Below are positions 48,501-58,526 of a DNA stretch of 64,000 nucleotides, one piece after another. Both the position numbers and the translations under genes were made by a program. Below the pieces are notes generated by a model, which worked only from the letters and a program-made list of their open reading frames with translations, made no database searches and had not been told where the DNA came from. Numbering within the stretch: the first letter of the stretch is position 1; the number at the start of each line of letters is the position of its first letter. The stretch is from Puffinus mauretanicus (Eukaryota > Chordata > Aves > Procellariiformes > Procellariidae). Location: NCBI GenBank assembly GCA_023333565.1, contig JAJKFH010000741.1, positions 372,001 through 436,000 of the forward strand, read 5' to 3'.

Positions 48501-50129
48501 GCACACTTCACACGTCTCTCACAGCAATTAAAGGAGCCATTTTCCTGAAGTAAGGAAGGCGTTTGCTTAGACATTATTTTAAATATAAAATACGACATGT
48601 TTTGTCAAGAGTATCTTTAAAATGCCAGTCTTGCTTTATGCTCTGATTTTCTCTTTGTGACTGACTGGTTAGAACTGAAATCACTTTTAGGGCAATAATT
48701 TAGCATGTTTTTAATTAGTTTGCTATTTGCCTCTGATATTTTGCTCAATAAAAAAACCTAGAAAATATTTTTTTCCTGCAAAAAGGCTACATATCAAAAT
48801 TCAGACATCACCACGGGAAGGTGCAGTACATTTATGACCTTGTGTGATTAGTGATCTCTGAATCTAATCTTAAGGTACTTTAATGGACTATAATTATCTA
48901 CAGTGTATAGTTACTGCCTTTCCTGAGATTGATTTAAAATTGCCTCAGGAAGCAAGTGCTGTGTAATTATCTGATAAGAACTAAACTTGATACTCTAACT
49001 GGAAACTTTTGGAAACACAAAAATAAATATAGTTCAGGACAAAACTTACTGCTGGCCAGCTTCAGAAATGAAATCTGTTCTCGCAGGCTGGCTCTGCAGC
49101 GACAGATAAAGAAGAAAAGGGGAACAGCTTACAACCATTTTCAAGATATCAGCCTAATTTAGCAAACTTAGTGGAAGGTGGGCTTGCCCTCTGCCACAGA
49201 TGCTCTTACAGAATCGTAAGCAGAAGAGGGGAAGGTGGAGGAGAGGTACGTGTGAGCTCCTCTTACTCAGATGTTAGACAATAGGTTTTATAATAAAATA
49301 AACGAGGTGCTCGGGAGATTGCGTTTATGGAAATTAGCGACTGCAGGAAGGGAGGTAGGTTTTGCAAACATTCAGCAAGTTGTCCCCTGGCTCTGGAAGT
49401 ATGTGTTCTGTGCTTACAGCCAGAGATTCCTTGAAAAGTTTGCTGTCGGAGGCAGGATGGGACGGTAGACTCTCCTTATGTGTTGACTGCAGTAAGAGTT
49501 TGGGAGTTTGTATCAAATTAATGAGATGTCATCTCAAGGAATAATTGATTTTGTTTTTCTCTAAGAATATGAAGATACATAGATCCCATCTGCACTGGGA
49601 CAAGGAACAGTGGACTTCAGGGTGAACTTCAGGATGCTGAGTTCTTGACTTTTCCTTTCTTTTTGTTTGCTGTTAGCCTGGCTTGGTTAGGGCTGAAATG
49701 TTATGTTTAGGAAAACGGGGTGTGCTGATGAGCTGCAGAATGGGCCAAGCTTTTCCACCTTCAACCCCAGTCGTGCCTCATTGTCCAAAATGCATTGACA
49801 AGAGTGTGTGCCAATGGTAGGGTGCTGAGAACGGATGTGCTGTGCCTCCAAAGGCTTCAGGAGCTGACAGCAGTCAAGCTTAGGGCAGGAACCCTGTGCA
49901 CGTCCAAGACCGTGGTTAAAGGTGAGAGATACAATAAGAGACCACATGGAGCCTGGAATGACAGAAATTTCTTTTAACTAAATGTCTGCTTTCTGTGAGA
50001 GCATCTTTCCACTCCTTTTAGGTATTAGGGATTTATCTGCTGGGTTAGCCAAATAATAATGACCATGCAATGAATAAAAACTAATCTATCTGCAAATCAT
50101 GGAATATAAGAAACCACTATGTTTTCAGG
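45586..50129. other. Unique noncoding DNA with one GC-rich patch
   Basis: 46300-46460 is GC-richer, with CpGs and words such as GGGCAACTAGCTCAGATG and GGGCAACGGGGGAACTCCG. It could be an unclassified repeat or LTR scrap. ORFs throughout are short and unsupported. Confidence 0.45.
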
Positions 50130-50235
50130 TTCAGACCTGTGGACAACCCAGCCCAGTTTCCTGTCTCTGAGAGATACCAGCACATGATGCACTGAAGAAT
50201 GATGCAATATTATCCTATGGCAAAAAGAAGGTCAT
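50130..50235 (+). repeat. Possible ancient sauropsid interspersed repeat
   Basis: The wording AGCCCAGTTTCCTGTCTCTG at 50150-50169, followed by ACCAGCACATGATGCACTG, resembles an old repeat common in turtle, crocodile and bird genomes as I remember it (core GCCCAGTATCCTGTCTC). The copy is short and diverged; the assignment is tentative. Confidence 0.3.
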
Positions 50236-50559
50236 CTTTAAGCTGGATGACACGTTGGTTGTCTCCTGCAGTCCTTCTAAAAGTGTCAGTCATGATTTTC
50301 TAACACAAAAGCTGTTGTACCTTCCACAATGTAACTCAATTTTGGACCTTCTTATGAAGAATGAAGGTAAATCAATCTGTGAAATGGAAGTTGTTGGTTG
50401 CTTAAGGATCACTGACTGTGGCTAGATTATAGTCGACGTAGGCAGGAGGCAGTCCATATGTACTTAATGCTTCAAAAAGGTAAATTTCTTAAAGTGAAAG
50501 ACGTTAAAAGATAAAAATCAGTTGAAAGGAAAATTTGAAAGAGTAAAATGTGAATGGAG

Positions 50560-51610
50560 TTTGGAGCTTGGAGGACCTTTCCACCAAAATGCCACAATTC
50601 AGCAATCAGGGTGAGGGGAGGAAGGAAAAAAAAGAACCACTTCTGGCTTAAAGTCCATTCTGGTTCAGTGGAGAAGTGAAGGGAAAAGTTAGAAATAAAA
50701 AGAAAAAAAGCAACGCAAAAAGGGACAAAAAAGGAAATGAGCTGGCAATATGATATGCAATCTAAAAACACTGAGAAAGAACCACGCCTGGCAGAAGGAT
50801 TTTCTTATGTAGGTTTGGAAGAAGAAACCTTTGCAGTGTTACAGGCCAGCTGGTAGATGAAGATGATAAAATCTCTAATAGTGATTCAGAAATGGCAACA
50901 CGATTAAATATTTAAAAAGAACAACCCCCACATCAAAGTCCACACGTCATCTCAGTATTTCCAGCTTGGTTAGCATGACATCAGTTGTGGATCTAATACG
51001 GGATTCAATTAACAGAGAATGAGAGGATGGGAATAGAATGAACACCAGAGAGCATGGTTTACAGAAATAGGCTCTTGCCAAGCAAGACTTGTTTAATCAT
51101 GATGAGATTACAAATTTAGGTGGTAAAGGAAGTGGTGAGCTTGATAAACTTAGTCCAGTAGACTTTTGTAAGGCATTTAACCTAGTTTGCATTACATTCT
51201 GTAAAAGAATTAGTGATAGCGTATCAGGGAAGTTCACATTAATTGGATTAAAACCTGACTGACACAGCTGAAGATGTAGTTACTGTAAAATAACCATCAG
51301 ATTTTTTTTCTTCTTTCTCCTCCCCCCATAACTGGGGTCTGCATGGATTAGGAGTAGGCAGAAGCTATTAAATATTTTTATCTAGAAGCAGTGCAAACTC
51401 ATTGCAGATAAAGCGTAAAGATGCCAGAGGGCTGATGAAGTGGTAAATAATGAGGAGGCTTGGGAACGATCTAGATAGCTTGACAAGTCAGCCCACTCAA
51501 AATTAGTTTGTTTTAATATCATCAAAGTAAGGTCAGGCAAGGTTTATATCTTTTTTTATTACAAAAGCTGGTAGCTGGAAAAAACCAGAGAGTGTTCAGG
51601 TGTGTAAGCC
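50560..51610 (+). repeat. Ancient CR1/L3-like LINE relic with reverse-transcriptase remnants
   Basis: A plus-strand, heavily mutated LINE body. Landmarks in order: TCTAATAGTGATTCAGAAATGG near 50873 (in two overlapping words), GATCTAATACGGGATTCAAT near 50990 (family sense: a strand-specific ...IRDSIN), GATGAGATTACAAATTTAGG near 51100, GACTTTTGTAAGGCATTTAA at 51161-51180 (DFCKAFNL, family DFCKAFDLV), GGGGTCTGCATGGATTAGGA near 51335 (family GVPQGS, broken), ATTGCAGATAAAGCG near 51401 where the catalytic FADD motif is expected but lost, and GTGGTAAATAATGAGGAGG near 51440. Stops and frameshifts throughout make it a dead pseudogene. The left border is uncertain. Confidence 0.7.
51161..51187 (+). 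pseudogene. Reverse-transcriptase motif remnant of the ancient LINE
   Basis: The nine codons here read DFCKAFNLV, matching the DFCKAFDLV block that precedes the catalytic core in CR1/L3 reverse transcriptases. The surrounding frame is broken on both sides. Confidence 0.6.
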
Positions 51611-51890
51611 CTTCCCAAGCTCATACATGCAGGACGAAGGAACGAAAAGCAAACCTGTAAACCAGGTTCCCTTCAGATCAGTGAATACCATTTAAAAAAC
51701 CCGCAAAAACAACCCCCAAAATCCAAAAAACCCAGAAGCAGTAATTCAAGGCTTCTCAGCAGCCCAGGTAAAATTTAAGCTTTGCCATAATGAAACAGAC
51801 CCCGGACAGAGAGTGGGTGGAGCGGGGCTGGGGGAGGCCCAAGGGGGGTTGAGGGGACCAGAAGGGTCCACGGGACCCCTGTGAAGGTAA

Positions 51891-52260
51891 CGCGGGATGC
51901 TCGGTGGCATTGTGCTGAGGCGTTTGGAGATAAGACAGCGACGGCAAGGCCTCGTGGGGGTTAGTCCCTGCCTCCCAGCCCGCCTCCGGGACCGCTCCCT
52001 TCGGCTCGGCGGTCCCCCGGGAGCGGGGCGCCCGACCGCGGCTTGCTGCTCTGCGGGGTGCCGGGCGAGGCGCAGCTCGGGGCGACGCTGCCGATTCAGA
52101 GGGGTCGGCTGCTGGGAGAGTTCAGCGGGGAAAAGTCTGACCTCTTCCCACCTCCAGCTCCAGACCGGTCGCGCGTGGGGAAGCGAGCGTACTTTCCGCT
52201 GATGCGCAATGCGGTTCTGGAGTTGTCGCTGCAGTGCAAATCGAAGCGGAGTTGCTAGCT
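51891..52260. promoter_or_regulatory. Small CpG island
   Basis: I count about 40 CpG dinucleotides in these 370 bp, far denser than anywhere else in the window, with high GC content and sharp AT-rich borders. It has no TATA box and no recognisable coding sequence; the ORFs in two frames (51897-52258) are typical of open GC-rich DNA. CpG islands of this sort mark promoters of genes or lncRNAs, or orphan regulatory islands. The direction of transcription cannot be told. A donor-like AAGGTAACG lies at its left edge. Confidence 0.6.
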
Positions 52261-52590
52261 CTTTGTTCTAGATATATAATTTACCGGCTGTTTTGAAGCA
52301 AATGTCACTTTTTATATTTACGAACAGCTGGGGATCACGAGGCAGCTGTTTAAGGAACTGCATTTACTTTTAGATGTAAACAAAATATTAAAGTGCCCTC
52401 CAGAAATCTCTGTGCTCACACAAACATCTCATATTCTATATAATTTACATGCGTGAGTGCGGGGGTCGCTGCAGCTTGTTTCTGTCTGATACATCAGCTC
52501 TCCCTGTGTGACAGGCTCTCTCTAGATAAAGCAATCTGCAGAGAGTGGACACACAATTGCTGGAGGGCCACTCCAAAGATGTTGTTATGG
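52261..52590. promoter_or_regulatory. Candidate enhancer beside the CpG island
   Basis: Repeat-free sequence with two identical E-boxes CAGCTG at 52325-52330 and 52343-52348, GATAAA, several ATATTC/TATATAAT words and a CA/TGTG-rich end. The abrupt change from CpG-dense to AT-rich DNA and the lack of repeats suggest a conserved regulatory element. This is inference from texture and position only. Confidence 0.3.
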
Positions 52591-53821
52591 AAAAAAATTT
52601 CCTTTTTCTTTCCTCTTAGATGAGGAAGGTGAAAAAAATCTCTTTCAACATGAACTTTCCTTGCTGGCAAAAACTCGGTAGATTTTCCTTATGAAAGAAT
52701 TAAGGAAAATTAAAATAGGCATTTTGCACAACTTGGAAGAATGTGACGGAAAGACGCAACACTGATAAACCGGATCCTATTCTCCTTACTCATTCCCACT
52801 GGCAGACGTGGGAAGACGAGCTTCCTTTCAACCTATTACATATACTCGCTTGCAGCCTTAAAATTATCCCTGAGTCACGCAGACTTTCCTGCATACCGGG
52901 GAGATTGCCATTGACCTGTGTGCCGTTCCCATTTATTTTAAAAATACAGAGAAGAGAAGACTCTCTCCCGGAAGGTTAATTAGAGTGTTCAAGGTTTCTA
53001 GATTGTGACTTTCATTTTCACTGAATTATTTCATGTACAATTGCCTGACGACAGTTTTTCTGAGGACTTTCCTTGGGCTTGTCAAAGGACTGGAGGGGAG
53101 ACACACAGAGCATGCAGCCTTTTGAATACAGAAGGACAATTTGTCAATTAGGTGAAAATTCTCGCAAACGGGTCTACAGATGTGTTAGAGATAGGCGGAG
53201 GGAGCGACTGAGAGTGACGACCTGATAACTGGTTCCAGAGGGTTTGCTCATGAAGGGGTGGGGAATTGCCCATGAGCTGCATCTGGAAGTCCCTGGGGCT
53301 TTCCTGACTCACACCACAGGAATTTTGGCCTTTCACCTCTGCAAGAACAAGCATGACGTTTTAGTAGGAGTCAAATTGCTCAAAATGTGGGGATTTTTTT
53401 AATCCTTTCAGCTTTGGTTGAGATCAGAAGAAGGTTGTAGGTGGACACTTCTCTATGGCGTTCCAATGCTTCTGGTTCTGACCATATACAGAGACAGGGA
53501 AGAGGGATAAGAGTAGCGGGGACTTAATTTAATGAGGGGGCTAAACCTCTCCTCCTTCATTGGCACTGGCTTCTTGGCAGCTGGGCTGGAGATAGGGCTC
53601 ATTGGGAGGAGCAAATGGCAGATGTGGGAAGGCAGGTGGGAACTACGGCACCGCATGGGGACCACGACACGACCCGAGATGAGAGGGGCTTGTGAGAGGC
53701 AGAGGGCTTGAGCCTCTCATATTCAAAGACCTTCATCACGCGACTAGCGGGAGCCTCACCTTCCTCCCTCCCATGCTTGCCTTTACATTACGGTTGTGTC
53801 CATCTCGGGTGGTTTGTGTCT
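52591..53821. other. Noncoding DNA
   Basis: No gene or recognisable repeat. Short ORFs at 52743-52979 and 53148-53665 have no recognisable homology. Confidence 0.45.
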
Positions 53822-54340
53822 TGTCATGGTTTAACCTGGCAGGCAGGCAAACCCCACGCAGCTGCTCGCTCACTCCCCCCCCCGCAGTGGGACGGGGAGA
53901 GAATCGGAAGGGTAAGAGTGAGAAAAACTTATGAGTTGAGATGAAGACAGTTTAATGGAACAGAAAAGGAAGGGGAAAAAAGAAATTAATAATGATAATG
54001 ATAGAATATACAAAATGAGTGATGCACAATGCAGTTGCTCACCACCCACGCTGACCAATAACCAAGTAGCGATCGCTACTTCCTGGATCACGCCTACCAT
54101 TTATATACTGAGCAGGACGTCACATGGTATGGAATACCCTGTTGGCCAGCTGGGCTGGCTGTCTTGGCTATGCTCTGTCCCAGCCTCTGCTTGGTAGAGC
54201 ATGGAAGCTGAATGTCCTTGGCTATCAGGGTACTTAGCAACAACTGAAAACATCAGTGTGTTATCAACATTCTCCTCATACTAAATCCAAAACACAGCAG
54301 TAGGAAAAAATTTAACCCTATCCCAGCCGAAACCGGGACA
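53822..54340 (-). mobile_element. Solo LTR of an ERVL-like endogenous retrovirus (antisense)
   Basis: A complete 519-bp LTR on the minus strand. The plus strand starts TGTCATGGTTTAACC (complement of the GGTTAAACCATGACA end) and finishes GCCGAAACCGGGACA. Minus-strand signals are a CRE-like site (plus GGACGTCA, 54115-54122), TATATAA (plus TTATATA, 54101-54107) and ATTAAA (plus TTTAAT, 53951-53956). Flanks share GTCT (53818-53821 and 54341-54344), consistent with an integration duplication, though only 4 of the expected 5 bp match. There is no internal viral sequence. It is closest, by eye, to the inverted fragment at 34420-34725. Confidence 0.9.
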
Positions 54341-54699
54341 GTCTCCATCTGGGCTCCTCTCCTGAAGTGATTGACATGCATCTGGCAATGATATGTACTC
54401 TCCAGCTACACTGACCTTATAACCTTGGTGTTCTGAGACAGGCTAAGTTTATATCGACTCAAACACATTATAAATTTGAGTTATATCCATATTATCAGAG
54501 GAAAATTTTTATGATTACATGACAAGATGCCAGAAAAACCCCAAACAATCTGAGACCTATGAAAATCAGCAGTATGTGCTGAGAAAAATCAATAAGTAAT
54601 TTGCCCAGAGAATCCCAAAGAGAATGCATGTTTTTTGAGACTTAGAATAAGTTTTGCTTATTGATTCCTAAAATTTCCCGAACAGGGAGAAATGTAAAT
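54341..54699. other. Noncoding DNA
   Basis: AT-rich sequence with nothing recognised. Confidence 0.5.
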
Positions 54700-54760
54700 A
54701 CAGGGATCCTGCTCCTTTGGAGTTCAGTGGGAGGAGGATCAGGCCCTGAGCTGGCAGCTT
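54700..54760. repeat. Possible ancient amniote repeat scrap
   Basis: ATCCTGCTCCTTTGGAGTTC followed by AGTGGGAGGAGGATCAGGCC resembles the CTGCTCC...CAATGGGAGCAGGATCAGGCC wording of an old sauropsid repeat. It is short and half palindromic, so the family and strand are uncertain. Confidence 0.35.
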
Positions 54761-56239
54761 TGGGATTTAGGAAGGTATGCTCTGCTGCTTAATGAAACTG
54801 TTTAATTAGAAAACTTTGTCACAGCCTGTATGTGGCTTGAAGGCAGGTTTATCAAACAGGCTGAATAATTCTTTCCAACCATTAAAGCTGATTGGTATTC
54901 TTAGCTTTGGAGGGAGAGAAACACCGAGAGCACCGATAATGAGAGCTGGGCACCATTCGGGGAGTCGCCTTTGTGGGGTCTGTTTGAGTCTTTGTCTTTT
55001 GAGCAGGTACTTGTGGCTTCTTCAGGCAATTTTCCACCCGACAAGCCAAAATTAAACAGAAATATTCATAACTACATATTTTGACCAGTTTTGAGTCAAG
55101 ACTGTGCAAAGCCAGAGCATTAAATCAGAACTAATTTAACTCAGTATGACCGTGCATGTAACCATGCCTACTTTTAACCAGTTTAACTCTATGTTCACAT
55201 GGGTTTTTTATTTTCCTTTTAAAAGCTTCTGGTTCTGTTGGGGAATGGAGTATCTAGTGCTAACACAGTCTATGTTTCTGAGTGTCTTTCTTGAGAAACA
55301 TAAAGGAAGCATAAATTAAGAACCCAATTTTTAAACGTAATTTTAGCACAATTTTAAGTGAAGAAAAAGCTTTCCTTTTCAATATAATTTGCTTGTAAGT
55401 ATAAAACTCACATTTTGCATATTCTCCCTTATTCACACTGGTGGATATTAAAGGTCAGGAGAGGCTGTCCACAAGTGAGAGTGACAATCGTCTTATTCCT
55501 AAAATGCCAAAGGAACAATCTTGTGTTATTTCTTAAGTTTGATTTTTTTTTTAATATGCAAATGTATCCAAAATATTGAAAATTCATGTGAGAAGAAAGT
55601 GTTGAGACATGTTCTTAAAAATGTCATTGTTTTTGCATTCCGGTTATTCAACTGCTCTTCGTGACTTAGCATGGTGCCTGATCTAATTTTACTGCTGGTT
55701 ACCTCATCTCATCGTTCTCCAAAGCTCAGGCTCATTTCCATCATGTCACGAGACTTACCTCAGATAGAAACAGGCTGGGATATACCTCAGTGTGTAACAA
55801 AGAACGATGGTGTTTAAGGTCAAAGTCAAAGTGATAAAGCAGAGATTGCTGTAGCTGGATCTACTCATCCACTTCCATTGGGAATTTTTTGGTTTTGAGT
55901 TAATATCCAAATCTACACCTTCCATTAAAAAGTTGAGACAAAAATTTCCTAGATAAGCATTGCACCTGGATAAGCATTGAACAAATTCTTACTGTGGTCG
56001 TAAAGGAAGAATATTCAGAAGATTAAGAAGAAAAGAGTTTTAGAAATGCTCTGTGACCATCAGCACAGACTTTGATCCTGTGGACATATTTTGTGAAGCA
56101 TATTGGTATGATGGATTTTTTTTTGACGTGGCCCTATATAATTAAAGTTTCCTTTGTTACTGCTTGTGTCCATTGCCTCTTATGCTCCTGCTGCACACGT
56201 CTGAGAAGTATCTGGCTTGGTCTTCTCTATCAGATAGCT
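54761..56239. other. Noncoding DNA
   Basis: AT-rich unique sequence. Short ORFs on both strands at 54816-55109 are unsupported. Confidence 0.5.
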
Positions 56240-56880
56240 GAAGTCTTCCCTTCTCCAGGCTAAGAGTGGCAGCTCTCTCAGCCTGTCAGATGTCATATGT
56301 CAGATGCTCCAGTCCCTTAACAATATTTGTGGCCCTTCACTGGACTTTCTCTAGTATGTCCATGTCTCTCCTGTACTGTGGAGTCTAGACCTGGACACAG
56401 GGCTCCAGGTGTGGCCTCACCTGTGCTGAGTAGAGGGGAAGGATCACCTCCCTCTAGCTGCTGGCAACGCTGCTCCTAGGGCAATCCAAGATACCGTTGG
56501 CCTTCTCTGCTGCAAGGGCAGGTTGCTGGCTCATGTTCAACTTGGTGTCCACCAGGACCCCCCAGGTCTTTCTCTGCCAAGCTGCTTTCCAGCTGGTCAG
56601 CCCTCAGCCTGTACTGAGATTATTCCACCCCTGGGGCAGGAGTTTGCACTTTCCTTTATTGCCTTTATGGAATTTCAGGAGGTTCCTATTGGACCATTTT
56701 TCCATCTTGTTGAGGTCCCTCTGAATAGTGGCCAGACCTGCCAGCGTATCAACATCTCTCCCCAGTTATGAATCATCGGTGAATTTGGTGTGAGTGCACT
56801 CTACCCCATCAACCAGGTCATTTAATAAACTCATTGAACAATATTGGCAGCAGTATTGATCCCTGAGGGATAGAGATTGA
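56240..56880 (-). repeat. CR1 LINE fragment, antisense, older copy
   Basis: The plus strand follows the reverse complement of the CR1 polymerase C-terminal half: CTCCAGGCTAAGAGTGGCAG, GTGGCCCTTCACTGGACTTT, CCAGGTGTGGCCTCACCTGT, GTTGGCCTTCTCTGCTGCAA, TGGCTCATGTTCAACTTGGT, CCCCCCAGGTCTTTCTCTGC, and finally ATTGATCCCTGAGGGATAGA. All blocks are in consensus order. Frame-breaking changes are present. The extreme 3' end of CR1 is absent, so it is truncated on both sides. The plus-strand ORFs at 56497-56771 are shadows of this repeat. Confidence 0.92.
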
Positions 56881-56960
56881 ATTTACAAGTTGCTTTTCTT
56901 AAAGAAAATCAGTGGAGTTTTTCAGTGACTGCTGCTCCTGACCGTGGCGGCTCTCTGCAG

Positions 56961-57007
56961 ACAGCCACAGCAATTTCGAGACATCAGCAGCCCCTCAGAT
57001 GTAAATG
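56961..57007 (+). other. Exon-like segment A (hypothetical)
   Basis: Forty-seven bases bounded on the left by a good acceptor-like tract (CGGCTCTCTGCAG) and on the right by a strong donor-like GTGAGTGAA. Two of three frames are open. No protein family is recognised and it may be chance. Confidence 0.2.
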
Positions 57008-57611
57008 GTGAGTGAATTATGCTGCACCTTCTCAGCGATAACAAAAAACTTCAGTCTCTCACAGTGTGTTAAAGAACACTAACAGCACTAGTAGATTTGG
57101 TATATTTAATGCATTTTAGATTTTTTTTTTCCCAGGATGTCTGCATCAAGATTTGAGAATAGACTTGCCTTAGCAATGCTAAGAAACCCAAACAAGAAGA
57201 GAGCTCAACAGCTCCAGAGTCCCAGCTCCCCCTACCAGGCTAAGGGGACTGGATGCTGCCCCCCAAAGTTTTATCTGCCCCCTGCCCCTCGTCACACCAA
57301 ATAACTTCTGTGAGTCCCATCCCAAGGTTACTCATGGGACTATTAGGGGGGAATGTATTTTCCTGTAACGTCTCACAGTGGTATGTGGTTCAAGACAGAA
57401 TACAGCATTTTGTAAAATAGACTCGGGGGGCTTCCCTCTACACACGTGACTTTTGGAGATAAAGTTTTGCACTTCAGTAGGGTTCCTCTCTTTTACGGGG
57501 CAGCTGATTTGGTTAGAGTTTTGAATGAGCTCATATTAATTTAAGGAAATAAAGTTTTCAGTTTTTTCTGATTCCCTCTTGTAATGGAAACCTCATACTC
57601 TTGGGTTTCAG

Positions 57612-57669
57612 GAAACAAGCTGCAAAAGAACCCTTCAGCAGCCATTTTTCGCTGAAACACTTAAAACAG
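57612..57669 (+). other. Exon-like segment B (hypothetical)
   Basis: Fifty-eight bases preceded by CATACTCTTGGGTTTCAG, with a CT-rich tract upstream, and followed by a consensus donor CAG|GTAAGAAT. Two frames are open, and splicing segment A onto B keeps one frame open across both. No recognisable product; it could belong to a lncRNA or be chance. Confidence 0.25.
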
Positions 57670-58019
57670 GTAAGAATTGTTATTCTGAATTGGAAAGCAG
57701 ACTCATTTACCACAACTGCTATTACTACTGCTAAAAATTCTTTACCTGGAATATAGGACATGAAAACCTTTTAGCCAAAACCTTGCAGATGAGGCACAGT
57801 GGGCACTAAAACCCGGTTTCTGATGGAAGAAGTTTGTGTAGGATAATTAAAACCTGTGTGGGAAAATAGCTTTGTGCAAGGTAGGACGCTTCTCTTGGAC
57901 CCCGTGTAAAAGTGTTCAGACGAAGAGAGTGCGCTGATTTTTGAGGAGTAGAGTATTGTTGGCTGAGGCGCTCCTCCTGCTTTCGGCAGTGTTATCTCTT
58001 CAGCAGAAAAAAAAGTGAT
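57670..58019. other. Noncoding DNA
   Basis: Nothing recognised; an A-run lies near 58004. Confidence 0.5.
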
Positions 58020-58247
58020 TTAAGAAGACGGATAAAGCTTCAGTCTGTAGACATCTCCTTCAGCTACCGCCTGGGACGGTGCTGTCTTTCTGCTGCCCTT
58101 TCCAAGGTGGTGCCAGTGGAAGAGGTACCTCCGCTCCCGCCTCGGGACTTGCCCAGGCACGGTGGATTTCCGACGGTGCTGCACCATCTCCTGCTGCTCC
58201 AGAGCCAAGTCAAAGCGCTGGCTGAGCCGCCTGGTATGGCTGGGCAC
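58020..58247 (-). CDS. Coding-like 75-codon ORF beside the CR1 end (unidentified)
   Basis: On the minus strand from ATG at 58247 to the stop at 58020. Third codon positions are mostly G or C, unlike the AT-rich surroundings. The product is basic, with an RRLSQRFDLALEQQ-type start and many Arg, Gln and His residues, without repeats or a membrane segment. It lies immediately downstream (in minus-strand sense) of the 3' end of the CR1 copy at 58266, so it could be part of an exon interrupted by that insertion, a 3'-transduced piece, or simply GC-rich DNA. I recognise no family and no clear splice acceptor. Confidence 0.2.
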   Translation of the reverse strand: MPSHTRRLSQRFDLALEQQEMVQHRRKSTVPGQVPRRERRYLFHWHHLGKGSRKTAPSQAVAEGDVYRLKLYPSS

Positions 58248-58265
58248 GTGCGAACGCTTTGAAAG

Positions 58266-58526
58266 AGAATCATAGAATCATTAAGGTTGGAAAAGACCTC
58301 TGAGATCATCGAGTCCAACCGTCAACCCAACACCACCATGCCCACTACACCATGTCCCTAAGCACCTCATCTACACGTCTTTTAAATACCTCCAGGGATG
58401 GGGACTCAACCACTGCCCTGGGCAGCCTGTTCCAAGGCCTGACCACTCTTTCAGTAAAGAAATTTCTCCTAACGTCCAATCTAAACCTCCCCTGGCGCAA
58501 CTTGAGGCTGTTTCCTCTTGTCCTAG
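58266..58526 (-). repeat. CR1 LINE 3' end (young, antisense)
   Basis: The plus strand starts GAATCATAGAATCATTAAGG, the complement of the CR1 3' terminus, and runs through GACCTCTGAGATCATCGAGT, CTCCAGGGATGGGGACTCAA and GGGCAGCCTGTTCCAAGGCC to GAGGCTGTTTCCTCTTGTCC. It is about 96% identical by eye to the plus-strand copy at 41141-41363 over the shared part, but extends further 5'. Sequence beyond 58526 departs from CR1. Confidence 0.95.
58345..58520 (-). pseudogene. C-terminal end of CR1 ORF2 (5'-truncated)
   Basis: Within the CR1 copy the minus strand encodes the last part of the CR1 reverse-transcriptase protein: a [20 protein letters not shown] block, then [20 protein letters not shown], then FKRRVDEVL, and a natural-looking stop. 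This segment is still open, but it is only the tail: no endonuclease or catalytic reverse-transcriptase core is present, so the copy is dead. Confidence 0.9.

Noticed and set aside
51897..52258. ORFs of 101 and 71 codons in the CpG island
   Set aside because: Open frames are expected in GC-rich DNA; the products are arginine- and glycine-rich without any recognisable domain.
56497..56771. Plus-strand ORFs of 75 and 82 codons
   Set aside because: They lie antisense within the CR1 fragment at 56240-56880.
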